DNA of 64,000 nucleotides from NCBI RefSeq assembly GCF_037977055.1, contig NZ_CP150274.1, forward strand, positions 3,286,001-3,350,000. Direction: 5' to 3'. How positions within the stretch are numbered: position 1 is the stretch's first letter; the number at the start of each line of letters is the position of its first letter. Below the pieces are notes generated by a model, which saw only the letters and a program-made list of their open reading frames with translations, was not told where the DNA came from and did no database searches. The DNA is from Paenibacillus sp. FSL K6-1096 (GTDB taxonomy: Bacteria; Bacillota; Bacilli; Paenibacillales; Paenibacillaceae). This document shows, piece by piece, positions 15,811-24,516 of this stretch. Made by a program: the position numbers and the translations under genes.

Positions 15811-17568
15811 TCAGGCAGGCACATATCTCCAGCCCCCGTAACCCGTAATGTTCTCCGCTCCGGCTTCTGCCCCGGCATAGCCTTCACAGATGAAGCCGGT
15901 TACCTCCCGGCCGTCCGCCAGCAGCACCCGCCCCAGGCCCAGCGGGGCCGGAATAAGCTGCGCGAACGATCCCAGCGATTCCACCGGCATCCGCCACAGC
16001 TCCAGCTCCACCGCGCCGCCTCCTTGCGCCTGCCTCAGCAGACCCGGCTTGGCCGGCTTCGTGGGAAGCTTGACCAGTTCGTAGCAGGCGGCGGTCTGCG
16101 CCGTCTGCCAGAACCGGGCGCCATGCGCCAGCATCTGCGGCTCCAACGGGAAGCCGCGCATATGCAGCCCGCAGACGGCCAGCGTCATCATGCCGGCCTC
16201 CTCGTCCGGTGCCAGGCGCTCCACCAGAAGCTGCGCCCCGGCTCCGGCCAGCAGATGCTCGCTGTCGGCCAGCGCGAACAGAGTAAGGCCGAACGGCAGA
16301 TCCTCGGCAGCATCCCCGGCCGGAACTGCCAGCGCAGACAGATCGAGCAGGTTGCAATGATTCGTATAGCGCCCCATCGCCGAGTTGGCTCCTGCCGGAT
16401 CAGCAGCAACCTGCTCCCGGGTCCAGGTCCCACCGCAGGTCGGGAGCACCAGCACCGCCTCGCGCAGCAGCAGCTCCGCTGCCCGCTTGTAGCCCTGCAG
16501 CCGGTGCATCGCCCCGAACAGGCTCGCAGCGGTATGCTGCTCCGCCGCCCCGGACGACAGGATAGACGCCGTCACTGGCAGCACAGCTTCGCGGTGGCTC
16601 TCCACGAACGCGCCCAGCCCGGCCCAGCGTTCTGCAACCCACGGCCCTTCGTACAGAATGGCTGCCGCTTCGTAGAACAGCGTGCAGTCCACCCGTTCCA
16701 CCGGCAGGCCCATCGCCTGGACTGCCGCTTCTGCCCGCTCCCAGGCCTGGCGGTATTCGTCCGCATGGGGGCCATAGAACCCAGGCGGGTCCGCCGGAAG
16801 CAGCAGCTTCGCGGGGAGTGCGGCGGACCGCCGCTTCACGGCACGCGACCAGGGATCAGCCGCGTCGAAGCCCCGGGCCACGCGGTCCACCGCGAGGGCC
16901 CCGTCCAGATTGTGTGCAAATACGGTCACACAATCCAGGCTGGCACAGGCCGGTACAACGCCGCGTACCGGCCAGGCGCCCAGGCTGGGCTTGTAGCCGA
17001 CCAGCCCGTTCAGTGCGGCAGGCACGCGGCCCGAGCCTGCTGTATCGGTGCCCAGGCTGAATACGGCCTGGCCCCGGGCCACAGCTACAGCGGAGCCGGC
17101 ACTGGAGCCGCCGCTGATGTATTCGGGACGCAGGGCATTATGCGTCTCGCCGTACGGGCTGCGCACACCGACCAGGCCGGTGGCGAACTGGTCGAGGTTG
17201 GTTTTGCCGACCGGGATGGCCCCTGCCGCAACAAGCCTCGCTACAACGGCAGCATCCGCCTCCGGCTGATAAGCATATTCAGGACAGGCCGCCGTTGTCG
17301 GCAGCCCCTGCACATCGATATTGTCCTTAACCGCGAACGGGAGGCCCCATAACGGATAGCGCTCCAGATCCATCCCGCCAAGCGCCTCAAGGTAAGGACG
17401 GATATGCGCCTCTGCCGGTGGTTCAATCCAGATATTCATCGCCTGGTCGCGCTCCGCACGGCGGATGATCTCATGGATGACCTCCTCCGGGCTTAACATA
17501 CCGCTTGCATATTGCCCATGCAGCCACTCAGCGGTCAGCTTGGCGGGAAATGTATTGTTAACCGTCAT
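15811..17568 (-). CDS. atzF: Allophanate hydrolase (AtzF type)
   Basis: A 585-residue amidase-signature enzyme that splits allophanate into two ammonia and two carbon dioxide. The catalytic triad is visible: Lys81 in FAVKDNIDV, cis-Ser156 in GGSSAGSA, and nucleophile Ser179 in GTDTAGSG. A C-terminal domain of about 150 residues (AVCGLHMRGFPLEPQMLAHGA onward) is characteristic of AtzF and the allophanate hydrolase part of urea amidolyase. The length is close to that of known AtzF. No urea carboxylase gene is nearby, so its substrate here comes from biuret, not urea. It is the last gene of the 24060-15811 operon. Confidence 0.92.
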   Translation of the reverse strand: MTVNNTFPAKLTAEWLHGQYASGMLSPEEVIHEIIRRAERDQAMNIWIEPPAEAHIRPYLEALGGMDLERYPLWGLPFAVKDNIDVQGLPTTAACPEYAYQPEADAAVVARLVAAGAIPVGKTNLDQFATGLVGVRSPYGETHNALRPEYISGGSSAGSAVAVARGQAVFSLGTDTAGSGRVPAALNGLVGYKPSLGAWPVRGVVPACASLDCVTVFAHNLDGALAVDRVARGFDAADPWSRAVKRRSAALPAKLLLPADPPGFYGPHADEYRQAWERAEAAVQAMGLPVERVDCTLFYEAAAILYEGPWVAERWAGLGAFVESHREAVLPVTASILSSGAAEQHTAASLFGAMHRLQGYKRAAELLLREAVLVLPTCGGTWTREQVAADPAGANSAMGRYTNHCNLLDLSALAVPAGDAAEDLPFGLTLFALADSEHLLAGAGAQLLVERLAPDEEAGMMTLAVCGLHMRGFPLEPQMLAHGARFWQTAQTAACYELVKLPTKPAKPGLLRQAQGGGAVELELWRMPVESLGSFAQLIPAPLGLGRVLLADGREVTGFICEGYAGAEAGAENITGYGGWRYVPA

Positions 17569-17573
17569 AATAC

Positions 17574-19211
17574 TCAGCTCCTTCTCTGGGAATCCGAACG
17601 TCTGCTGCGGCCCTGACCCATCTCAAACAGCTTGAGCGCCAGCTGCAGCTCCAGCATATCGTTCCCGTCATCCTGGTTCAGCCCGAGCAGCTCGCAGGCC
17701 CGGTCAATCCGGTAGGTGACGGTATTATAATGCGTGAACAGCTCGCCGGAAGTCCGCTTGATGTTGCGGTTGCACTTGAAATAGAGCTGGAGGGTATGCA
17801 GCAGCGAGGCATTATGCCTGCTGTCATACTCCAGCAGCGGAACCACGTACTGGTCCCTGTACGCATTGATCTCCTCCAGCTCAGGCAGATGATACAGCAG
17901 CCGGAACACCCCCAGCTTGCGGTAGTCCACATAGGTTCCGCTGTAGCCGCTGATCTCGCGGATACGGGCGATCTTGCGGGCCGACTCGTAGCTGAAGCGC
18001 ACCTGGTCGGGACCTTCCGCGAGGTCGCCGATGCAGAAGGCGCACTCCCCCTTGGGGAATGCCCGGTTCAGCTCGGCAAGCAGGAGCGCCAGCGTCTCCT
18101 CCGGCGGCAGCTCCGGCTCCCCGGGCACCGTCAGGACCAGCTCCCCCTCCATGATGGTGATCTTCATCTGCTGAAGATCCCCCCTGGCCCGCACCCGTCT
18201 CACCACCTGTTGGAGCTGCTTCAGCTCCGGCTTCGCATCCAGCCAGCCTACGGCTACAGCGCGCAGCGGCCTCTCCGGAAGCGGACAGCCGCAGGCCTCG
18301 CCCCGCAGCTTGAGGTCTCCGGGAGCGGTAATCCGCCCGCTGATCCAGTCCTGCAGGAACTGGTCCACGTACTTCAATTCTACCTCCCGGCGTGCACCGG
18401 CATTGATCAGCTCCAGCCCGACCAGCACACCTACCCGGTCAATGGTCAGCTGGTCGACTACCGACAGCTCGCTGTTCCATTCAAGCAGCACCAGCAGGCA
18501 CTGGTCCGGCCCCTTGTCATTGACGGCCGAGACATAGGCACGGATGCGCCGCTCCCCGACCGTCAGGAAGGTGATGCCGAGACTGCCCTCCTGGCGCAGC
18601 TGCATCCAGGCCGGAAGCTGCTCCTCCAGCTCCAGTGCCTCCGCCTGCGGAGAACAGAAGACCTGGTCGGTCTCATCCAGCAGCACAACCGGATTATGCA
18701 GCATCCCGTCCAGCGTCTGCAGGAAATCCTCGATGCCGTCGCCGTGGAGAAGCTGTCTGGACAGCTTTTGGAAGCGGCTCTGTAACTGCGACAGCTCCCG
18801 GGCCTCCTGGACCAGCACCCGCTCCATGATGTCGCGCACGACATCCGAGAAGGAGGTCGCAGCCGGCAGCTCGAACACCGGAAAGTCCAGCTGGTCCGCC
18901 AGCTCCAGCGCCCGGGCCGGAACCTGATCGATATAACGCTTGGTCTTGATCCCCAGTGCCGATACCCCCTTCTGATTAAGCTGGGGAATAATCGCAGTCA
19001 GAAGGTCCGGCTGGCCCTGGAAGGGGAAGCCGCTCGTAATCAGGAATTCTCCGGGCCGGACCCAGTCAATGACATCGGGAACCTCCATAACATTGACCCG
19101 GTTAATGTAACGGCCCAGCCCTCCCGCTCCCGCGAGGACCACCGCCTCCTTCAGATCGGGGATCAGCAGTAGGTCGCTGCAGGTCAATCCGTTGATGACT
19201 TGAGTACCCAT
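17574..19211 (-). CDS. PucR-family transcriptional regulator
   Basis: A 545-residue regulator with an N-terminal PucR domain (TCSDLLLIPDLKEAVVLAGAGG, then VPDVIDWVRPGEFLITSG), a central GGDEF-like fold segment, and the C-terminal PucR helix-turn-helix (TSGELFTHYNTVTYRIDRACELLGLN). PucR of Bacillus subtilis controls purine catabolism, and relatives control breakdown of N-heterocycles. It lies five bases upstream of atzF and thirteen bases after the cupin gene, so it is probably the pathway-specific regulator, possibly sensing cyanurate or allophanate. Confidence 0.88.
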   Translation of the reverse strand: MGTQVINGLTCSDLLLIPDLKEAVVLAGAGGLGRYINRVNVMEVPDVIDWVRPGEFLITSGFPFQGQPDLLTAIIPQLNQKGVSALGIKTKRYIDQVPARALELADQLDFPVFELPAATSFSDVVRDIMERVLVQEARELSQLQSRFQKLSRQLLHGDGIEDFLQTLDGMLHNPVVLLDETDQVFCSPQAEALELEEQLPAWMQLRQEGSLGITFLTVGERRIRAYVSAVNDKGPDQCLLVLLEWNSELSVVDQLTIDRVGVLVGLELINAGARREVELKYVDQFLQDWISGRITAPGDLKLRGEACGCPLPERPLRAVAVGWLDAKPELKQLQQVVRRVRARGDLQQMKITIMEGELVLTVPGEPELPPEETLALLLAELNRAFPKGECAFCIGDLAEGPDQVRFSYESARKIARIREISGYSGTYVDYRKLGVFRLLYHLPELEEINAYRDQYVVPLLEYDSRHNASLLHTLQLYFKCNRNIKRTSGELFTHYNTVTYRIDRACELLGLNQDDGNDMLELQLALKLFEMGQGRSRRSDSQRRS

Positions 19212-19224
19212 GGCTCCGCCGCCT

Positions 19225-19665
19225 TTACTTTAGCTTGCTAGAATAGACATCCTCAATCAGTGTTGTGCCAAAAAAGCTGTTCCCCGGCACATCCGCCTCC
19301 GCCGGTACAAAAATGCTGATCTGCTCCGACGGTGTATCGCCAACATTCGCAACGGAATGGACAACGCCCGCAGGCACATGGAACGTATCTCCGGCCCGGT
19401 AGCTGTACCACTCCCCGCCTGACAGCAGCTTGACCTCGCCCGCTGTGATATGAATAATCTCAACGACATCATGATAGTGCGGCACGACCTGCCCGCCGAC
19501 GCCCAGCTTCTCCCACAGAATGGAGCTCATGCGGATGCCCAGGCGGTCCGCCTGCTCGGCCGAGACGATCTCCCGGTGGTACAGTTCAATGTGGTTGGGC
19601 ATAAGCTCCCATGTCATGTCCGCCGCGCTCAGCACTTCGGTAACCTGTGTCTGTGTATGCATCAT
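19225..19665 (-). CDS. Small cupin-domain protein
   Basis: A 146-residue single-domain cupin. The metal-binding motifs are visible as VVPHYHDVVEIIHITAGEV and DTFHVPAGVVHSVANVG, with histidines at the usual places. The function in this operon is unknown; possible roles are a small-molecule sensor or an isomerase or decarboxylase-like helper acting on a ring-opened intermediate. It sits between the ring hydrolase and the PucR regulator. Confidence 0.8.
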   Translation of the reverse strand: MMHTQTQVTEVLSAADMTWELMPNHIELYHREIVSAEQADRLGIRMSSILWEKLGVGGQVVPHYHDVVEIIHITAGEVKLLSGGEWYSYRAGDTFHVPAGVVHSVANVGDTPSEQISIFVPAEADVPGNSFFGTTLIEDVYSSKLK

Positions 19666-19687
19666 TCATTCCTCCAGAATGGATAAG

Positions 19688-20767
19688 TTATAGTTCGTTC
19701 TGCCTGCGGAATACCGCCGCCACCGGCCCCCCGCCCTTCGGGCCCTGATGCTCGCCCCCGCCGGAGACGTAGATCATCGGATCGCCGCCGACATAGGCCA
19801 GCACCCCGCCGACCACCGCCCGGGCATGGCGGGTATGATTGATATCGGAATCATCCAGCATGATATGCCGCCGTCCGCGGATGACACCATCCGGGTCCGC
19901 TTCGGCCTTGGCCAGCACCTGGACCAGCTCATCGCCGGGATACCGGTCCAGCAGACCTTGCAGCGCCGCGCCGTCGACCGCATCCTTCATCACAGCGTGA
20001 TCGATATGATACGGACCGCCCGCAGCCGCCGAATTGCCGAAGACAATGACCTCACAGCAGGACAGCTCGCTGCCCGCCGAGGTAGAGGCGACTGTGCTGT
20101 ATTTGCCCCAGTTCACGCAGATGTCTTCTTCATTCAAGGAAGAGCGCTCCACTTCGCCCAGCGCAACAGCGGTCCCCAGGGCGGAAGCGCCTCTGGAATA
20201 TCCCATCGATTTGTACGTATCCTCTGTCACCAGGGACGCCTGACGGCTATGCGCCTCGTAGATCTGCTCTGCGGTGAGCAGCGGGCATTTGATCTGCACG
20301 AAATGCACATCCGCAGGCGATACGATTCCGGCATCCAGAACCGCCCGGGCTACCGCATCGGCCACTTCGTCCACCTGAGTGAGCCGCCCCAGCTCCTCCG
20401 GCCGGAAGTCCCTTGTTCTGGCTACGCCTACCGCCAGCGATTTCTGCCCGCCGCCAGAGCCTGAAGGCTCCGCCTGGCCGCTGCGGCTGATCACTGTGAA
20501 GTGCGGGCTAAGCACGCCTTCGGTTCCGCCGGACATCACATAGGAGATATCAGCAGCTCCTCCCTTGGCGGATGCTGCGAAGAACCCCTTCAGCGCCATG
20601 ACCGCGTAACCGCGGGTGAAGTCGTTGACACAGCCGTTCCCCTCGGTCTTGCCCAATACGGCGACCACCTCTTCCGGCCGGAGCCGTCCGTCTTCAATTA
20701 ACAACTGCAGGCCGGACATATCGTGCGGCGCACCTGCAGGGATTTTGAATACTGAGCATTTCATCAT
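19688..20767 (-). CDS. atzD: Cyanuric acid hydrolase / barbiturase family
   Basis: A 359-residue ring-opening amidohydrolase of the AtzD/TrzD/barbiturase family, which has three related domains each with a Lys-Ser pair. The three serine loops are visible: SYVMSGGTEGV, YSRGASALGTAVALGE and YVSGGGEHQGPKGGGPVA, with lysines in VLGKTEGNG, VQIKCPLL and VLAKAEAD. The family opens either cyanuric acid (to carboxybiuret) or barbituric acid (to ureidomalonate). Biuret and allophanate hydrolases in the same operon favour cyanuric acid, and no ureidomalonase-type gene is seen. The gene overlaps the permease gene by four bases. Confidence 0.9.
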   Translation of the reverse strand: MMKCSVFKIPAGAPHDMSGLQLLIEDGRLRPEEVVAVLGKTEGNGCVNDFTRGYAVMALKGFFAASAKGGAADISYVMSGGTEGVLSPHFTVISRSGQAEPSGSGGGQKSLAVGVARTRDFRPEELGRLTQVDEVADAVARAVLDAGIVSPADVHFVQIKCPLLTAEQIYEAHSRQASLVTEDTYKSMGYSRGASALGTAVALGEVERSSLNEEDICVNWGKYSTVASTSAGSELSCCEVIVFGNSAAAGGPYHIDHAVMKDAVDGAALQGLLDRYPGDELVQVLAKAEADPDGVIRGRRHIMLDDSDINHTRHARAVVGGVLAYVGGDPMIYVSGGGEHQGPKGGGPVAAVFRRQNEL

Positions 20768-21516
20768 AGATCATCACTCCTGGTCCAGAAAATAACCTTC
20801 TTCTCCAGCAGCCCGATACCCCAGAACAGCAGCAGGCCGCACAGCGCGGAGGCAATAATCGCCGAGAACATCACCGGGGTGTCCATATGATAGGAAGAGA
20901 CCAGCACCACATAACCCAGCCCCTTGTTAGCCCCGACGAATTCACCGACAATCGCTCCGACAATGGCCAGCGAGGTCGAGATTTTCAGGGCAGAGAAGAT
21001 GTAAGGCAGGCTGGTCGGCAGCCGCAGCTTCCAGAAGATCTCGCGCTTGGTGCCCTTATAGGTCGAGAACAGCTCCCAGGCTTCATATTCAATGGCCTTC
21101 AGGCCCTTGACACTGTTCACCAGGATCGGGAAAAAGCAAATCAGCATCGAAGCAATCACCTTCGAGGAATATCCGGTCCCCAGCCACACGACCAGGAGCG
21201 GCGCCAGCGCCACCAGCGGAGTCGTCTTCAGGGCGATAGCAAGCGGGAACATTCCCTTCTCAATCGGCTTGGAATGCACGAATATAATGGCGGTCACCAG
21301 GCCGAGGATGTTGGCCAGAATGAATCCGGCCAGGGCTTCGCCCAGCGTAACCAGCGTATGCGACCACAGGGAGCCGGTGAGGGCCGAGACCACTGCGGTC
21401 GGCGCCGGCAGCAGGTAGACCGGTACGGACAGGAGCCGTACAGCCAGCTCCCATAGAATCAGGAAGCCGAGAGCAAAAGTAACGGGGTACAGACTGTCTT
21501 TGATTCTGGCGGTCAT
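20764..21516 (-). CDS. ABC permease, SsuC/TauC type
   Basis: A 250-residue permease with six helices and the EAA-like loop of the nitrate/sulfonate/taurine group (YKGTKREIFWKLRLPTSLPYIFSALKIS). It overlaps the ATPase gene by four bases and the ring-hydrolase gene by four. With the binding protein and ATPase it forms a complete importer. Operon context suggests cyanuric acid or a related triazine or pyrimidine as substrate. Confidence 0.88.
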   Translation of the reverse strand: MTARIKDSLYPVTFALGFLILWELAVRLLSVPVYLLPAPTAVVSALTGSLWSHTLVTLGEALAGFILANILGLVTAIIFVHSKPIEKGMFPLAIALKTTPLVALAPLLVVWLGTGYSSKVIASMLICFFPILVNSVKGLKAIEYEAWELFSTYKGTKREIFWKLRLPTSLPYIFSALKISTSLAIVGAIVGEFVGANKGLGYVVLVSSYHMDTPVMFSAIIASALCGLLLFWGIGLLEKKVIFWTRSDDL

Positions 21517-22322
21517 AGATGCTTCACCTGCTTCCTTAGTGCTTTGACGGTCCGGTGGAATTCCGGCAGCTCCTCCATCCCGGCTTCACGCGGAGACGGG
21601 AGCGGGACCGGAATAATATCTGTGACTCCGGCCGGGCGGGGTGACATCATCACAACCCGGTCCGACAGCAGCACCGATTCCTGAATCGAATGGGTCACCA
21701 TGACAATGCTACTGAGACTGGTCTCGGGACTCTCCCACAGCCGGAGCAGCTCGAAGTTCAGCTTCTCGCGGGTCAGCTCGTCGAGTGCACCGAACGGCTC
21801 ATCCATCAGCAGCACGGTCGGATCGGCAGCCAGCGCGCGGGCAATCGCCGCCCGCTGCTGCATCCCGCCGCTGAGCTGATGCGGGTAATGGTTCAGGTAA
21901 TCCTGCAGGCCGACCAGCCGCAGGGCGCTTTCCGCCTTCTCCCGTGCTTCGCTCTTACTAAATTTCTTCTTCTCGCCCAGCTCCAGCGGCAGCATGACAT
22001 TCTGCAGCGCACTGAGCCACGGCATCAGGACCGGCTTCTGAAAAACCATGCCCAGCGACAGATCAGGCGAGGAATAAGCAACCTCCCCGCCCGCTTCCGG
22101 GCTTAACAGCCGCAGCATCAGCCGCAGTGTCGTAGATTTCCCGCAGCCGCTTGGCCCGAGAATGGAGATGAACTCATTCCGGTACACATCGAGGCTGACA
22201 TTATTGAGAACCGGTACATCTCCGAAGGATAGGGAGCAATTGCGCAGAGAGAGCATGACCTCGCGGGCATCGGGATTCTGCACGGGGGCAGAATCCGTCT
22301 TACGTTGGATCGCTGTTGTCAT
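21513..22322 (-). CDS. ABC ATPase, SsuB/TauB type
   Basis: A 269-residue ATPase with Walker A GPSGCGKST, Q loop FQKPVLMPW, signature LSGGMQQRAAIARA and Walker B VLLMDEPFGALD. These features match the SsuB/TauB/ThiZ group. It energises the permease of the next gene and lies 13 bases downstream of the binding-protein gene. Confidence 0.9.
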   Translation of the reverse strand: MTTAIQRKTDSAPVQNPDAREVMLSLRNCSLSFGDVPVLNNVSLDVYRNEFISILGPSGCGKSTTLRLMLRLLSPEAGGEVAYSSPDLSLGMVFQKPVLMPWLSALQNVMLPLELGEKKKFSKSEAREKAESALRLVGLQDYLNHYPHQLSGGMQQRAAIARALAADPTVLLMDEPFGALDELTREKLNFELLRLWESPETSLSSIVMVTHSIQESVLLSDRVVMMSPRPAGVTDIIPVPLPSPREAGMEELPEFHRTVKALRKQVKHL

Positions 22323-22335
22323 CTTCGGTCCCTCC

Positions 22336-23349
22336 TTAGTTCAGATACTCGTTGGTGAATAATGCGCCCAGATCCTGTTCTTTTTTGACAAACTTCAGGT
22401 CGATCAGATTCTCCTGCAGTGTCTTCCAGGCGTCCTCATCCATCGAGCCCAGCGGCAGCTTCTCCGGCTCCAGCAGCGGAATGCTGGCCTTCATCATACT
22501 GACCTCATGCTTCAGATCGAGCTTCTCCCCGTATTTCAGGCCGAACTCTGCCGCTTCCTCCGGATGCTGCACCGCGTAGTCCCAGCCCTTCATCGAGGCC
22601 TGAACGAATCCCCGCACCATCTCAGGGTCCTTCTTGATCACCGATTCGGTGGTAAACAGCGTGTCTGCATAGAAGTTGATGCCGTAGTCGTTCGGATCAA
22701 TAATATTGACTTCCTTACCTTGCTCCTCTACCGCCAGCACCTCATTAATTACATAGCCGGGCCAAGCCTTGACCTGTCCGGTCAGCAGCGGACTGAGGTC
22801 ATATTTGATCGGCATCTCTTCAATCTGCGACGTTTCGATGCCTGCGCTTTTCTCCATGGCCCGGAAGGTCAGCTCTTCATTGCCGCCCAGCTTGATGCCC
22901 ACCTTCTGGCCGACCAGGTCGTCCATCGTCTTAATGCCGGACTCCTTGAGCGCGAACATTACGAACGGGGTTTTGCGGTAGATGGCCGATAATGCGGTGA
23001 CCGGCACGCCCTTTTCTCTGGCGATAATGATCTGGTCCGCTCCGGTCACTCCGAATTCCTCACTGCCGGAAGCGACCATCTGCACCGCCGGGAAATCCGA
23101 GCCCCCCGGGCGGATCTCGACATCAAGCCCTGCTTCCTTATAGAAACCCTTCTCTACCGCGGTATAAAAACCGGCGAACTGTGCCTGATGAATCCACTTC
23201 AGCCGGAGCACCACCTTTTTCAGCTCACCGGAGCCTTCCGCTCCCTGGCCTTCGGCCTTCTCTGTCCCTGCATTATTGCCGCAGGCTGTCAGGAGCAGCA
23301 GCAGTGAAGTTAACAGCATAAACGCTTTGGTTCTGGACTTGTTCCACAT
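22336..23349 (-). CDS. NMT1/THI5-like substrate-binding lipoprotein
   Basis: A 337-residue lipoprotein: signal peptide with lipobox LLTAC at about 19-23, then an NMT1/SsuA-like fold (VVLRLKWIHQAQFAGFYTAVEKGFYKEAGLDVEIRPGG). This group binds thiamine precursors, pyrimidines, sulfonates and related small molecules. The lead motif KWIHQAQFAGFY is shared with pyrimidine-type binders. Given the catabolic genes downstream, cyanuric acid or biuret is the likely ligand, but this is inference. Confidence 0.88.
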   Translation of the reverse strand: MWNKSRTKAFMLLTSLLLLLTACGNNAGTEKAEGQGAEGSGELKKVVLRLKWIHQAQFAGFYTAVEKGFYKEAGLDVEIRPGGSDFPAVQMVASGSEEFGVTGADQIIIAREKGVPVTALSAIYRKTPFVMFALKESGIKTMDDLVGQKVGIKLGGNEELTFRAMEKSAGIETSQIEEMPIKYDLSPLLTGQVKAWPGYVINEVLAVEEQGKEVNIIDPNDYGINFYADTLFTTESVIKKDPEMVRGFVQASMKGWDYAVQHPEEAAEFGLKYGEKLDLKHEVSMMKASIPLLEPEKLPLGSMDEDAWKTLQENLIDLKFVKKEQDLGALFTNEYLN

Positions 23350-23376
23350 GATGATTCCCCCAATTTATGAAGTAGT

Positions 23377-24060
23377 TTAGTATTGCTCCAGTGCCCGAAG
23401 CACTGCCTGCGAATCGCTCACACTGCCGAAGACGCCGCCCTGCATTTGAACCATATTCAGTGCCGCCAGATGATTCGCTTCATCCGTAGCACCCGTGCAA
23501 TCCGACAGAATCAGGCACTCGTACCCGCGGTCATTGGCTTCCCGCATCGTGGTGTGCACGCAGACATCGGTGGTGATTCCGGTCAGAATCAGATGGGTAA
23601 TGCCTTTATTTTTCAGGATCAGGTCCAGGTCTGTGGCATAAAAGCTGCCTTTGCCCGGCTTGTCCACAATGTACTCTCCTTCGGCAGGGGCCAGCTCATC
23701 GATGATCTGCCAGCCGCGTTCGCCCCGCACCAGGATACGTCCCGCCGGTCCCTCCGAGCCGATCTCGGCGCCGATCTGTTTACTCCGCCACCGTTTGTTC
23801 GCCGGAAGATCGGACAGATCGGGCTTGTGGCCCTCCCGGGTATGAATCACGGTGAAGCCTTCAATCTCCCGGATGCGGGCCAGCAGCCGCTGAATCGGCG
23901 GGATTGCTCTTGCCGTCAGCGAGAGGTCATAGCCCATTCTGTCCACGTAACCGCCTTTGCCGCAGAAATCCGTCTGCATGTCGATAATCATCAGTGCCGT
24001 CTTCGCCGGGTCAAGCGTACCGTCATACGGCCAAGTGTAGGGTGCTGCTGCAATCTGCAT
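23377..24060 (-). CDS. biuH: Biuret amidohydrolase, isochorismatase family
   Basis: A 227-residue cysteine hydrolase. The triad is Asp27 (MIIDMQTDF), Lys134 (VDKPGKGSF) and Cys167 (TTDVCVHTT). Biuret hydrolase of Rhizobium belongs to this family and deaminates biuret to allophanate. The family also contains ureidoacrylate hydrolase RutB and other amidases, so biuret as substrate rests on context: ring hydrolase and allophanate hydrolase in the same operon. First gene of the operon, with its promoter about 90 bases upstream between two GlnR/TnrA-like boxes. Confidence 0.85.
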   Translation of the reverse strand: MQIAAAPYTWPYDGTLDPAKTALMIIDMQTDFCGKGGYVDRMGYDLSLTARAIPPIQRLLARIREIEGFTVIHTREGHKPDLSDLPANKRWRSKQIGAEIGSEGPAGRILVRGERGWQIIDELAPAEGEYIVDKPGKGSFYATDLDLILKNKGITHLILTGITTDVCVHTTMREANDRGYECLILSDCTGATDEANHLAALNMVQMQGGVFGSVSDSQAVLRALEQY

Positions 24061-24097
24061 GGTTCATGCTCCTCTCCTGTTGCCCTGTCTCTATTAA

Positions 24098-24114
24098 TGT
24101 TAACTTTATTAACA
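24098..24114. promoter_or_regulatory. GlnR/TnrA-like box, proximal
   Basis: TGTTAACTTTATTAACA keeps the TGTNA-N7-TNACA frame of the GlnR/TnrA site. It lies between the predicted transcription start (about 24137) and the biuH start codon, near +31, a position suited to repression. Confidence 0.55.
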
Positions 24115-24143
24115 TTTATTTATGTTTCTTTGGTATGAGTTAG

Positions 24144-24172
24144 ATTATATTACAAAGAATTTAGAGTGTCTT
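24144..24172 (-). promoter_or_regulatory. Promoter of the cyanurate operon
   Basis: On the minus strand AAGACA (24172-24167) and a perfect TATAAT (24149-24144) are 17 bases apart. The start would fall near 24137, leaving a leader of about 77 bases before biuH. Confidence 0.6.
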
Positions 24173-24210
24173 CGTTTTTATTACGAAATATTAAGATAAA
24201 AATTTGTGTT

Positions 24211-24227
24211 TATTAACATAGTTAACA
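24211..24227. promoter_or_regulatory. GlnR/TnrA-like box, distal
   Basis: TATTAACATAGTTAACA differs from the TGTNA-N7-TNACA frame at one position. It lies about 82 bases upstream of the predicted start. Two sites flanking a promoter are common at GlnR/TnrA targets. Confidence 0.45.
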
Positions 24228-24338
24228 CATAAGTGACATTTAAAAGGTGTGAATCACCCCGTTTACGGTCGCTTTCTACCTTTCGCGCGCATCCGTTACC
24301 TCACACCCATATCTGCCCCTCGTATCCCGCGTCTGCCC

Positions 24339-24516
24339 AATGTGATCGGTTTTTCGATTACATTCCGCTCCATAGCCCCGCGTTTGCCCAATGTGATCGG
24401 TTTTTCAACTATATTCCGCCCACACACCCTCTTGCCCTCCAATGTGATCGGTTTTTCGACTACATTCCGCCCACACACCCCGCGCCAGCCAATTGTGATC
24501 GGTTTTTCGACTACAT
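24339..24516. repeat. Tandem hairpin repeats, cluster 1 (4 copies)
   Basis: Four copies of a 22-base hairpin element start at 24341, 24392, 24442 and 24493, a period of 50-51 bases. Each reads TGTGATCG, GTTTTT, then CG(A)(A/C/T)(C/T)TA(C/T)A, with arms able to pair across the T-rich loop. The roughly 28-base stretches between copies vary but stay C-rich. A related but different repeat set lies at 43240-43466 and a single copy at 50898. The 51-base period keeps one minus-strand frame open (17-residue repeat with VVEKPIT), but no start or ribosome site supports translation. Confidence 0.75.

Noticed and set aside
19688-20767. Barbiturase acting on pyrimidines
   Set aside because: Same family and not excluded by sequence alone, but no ureidomalonase or pyrimidine-oxidising gene is present, while biuret- and allophanate-type hydrolases are.
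24339-24516. CRISPR-like array
   Set aside because: The repeats are only about 22 bases, are imperfect, have hairpin symmetry around a T run, and the spacers are low-complexity and C-rich. No cas genes are near. The same holds for 43240-43466.
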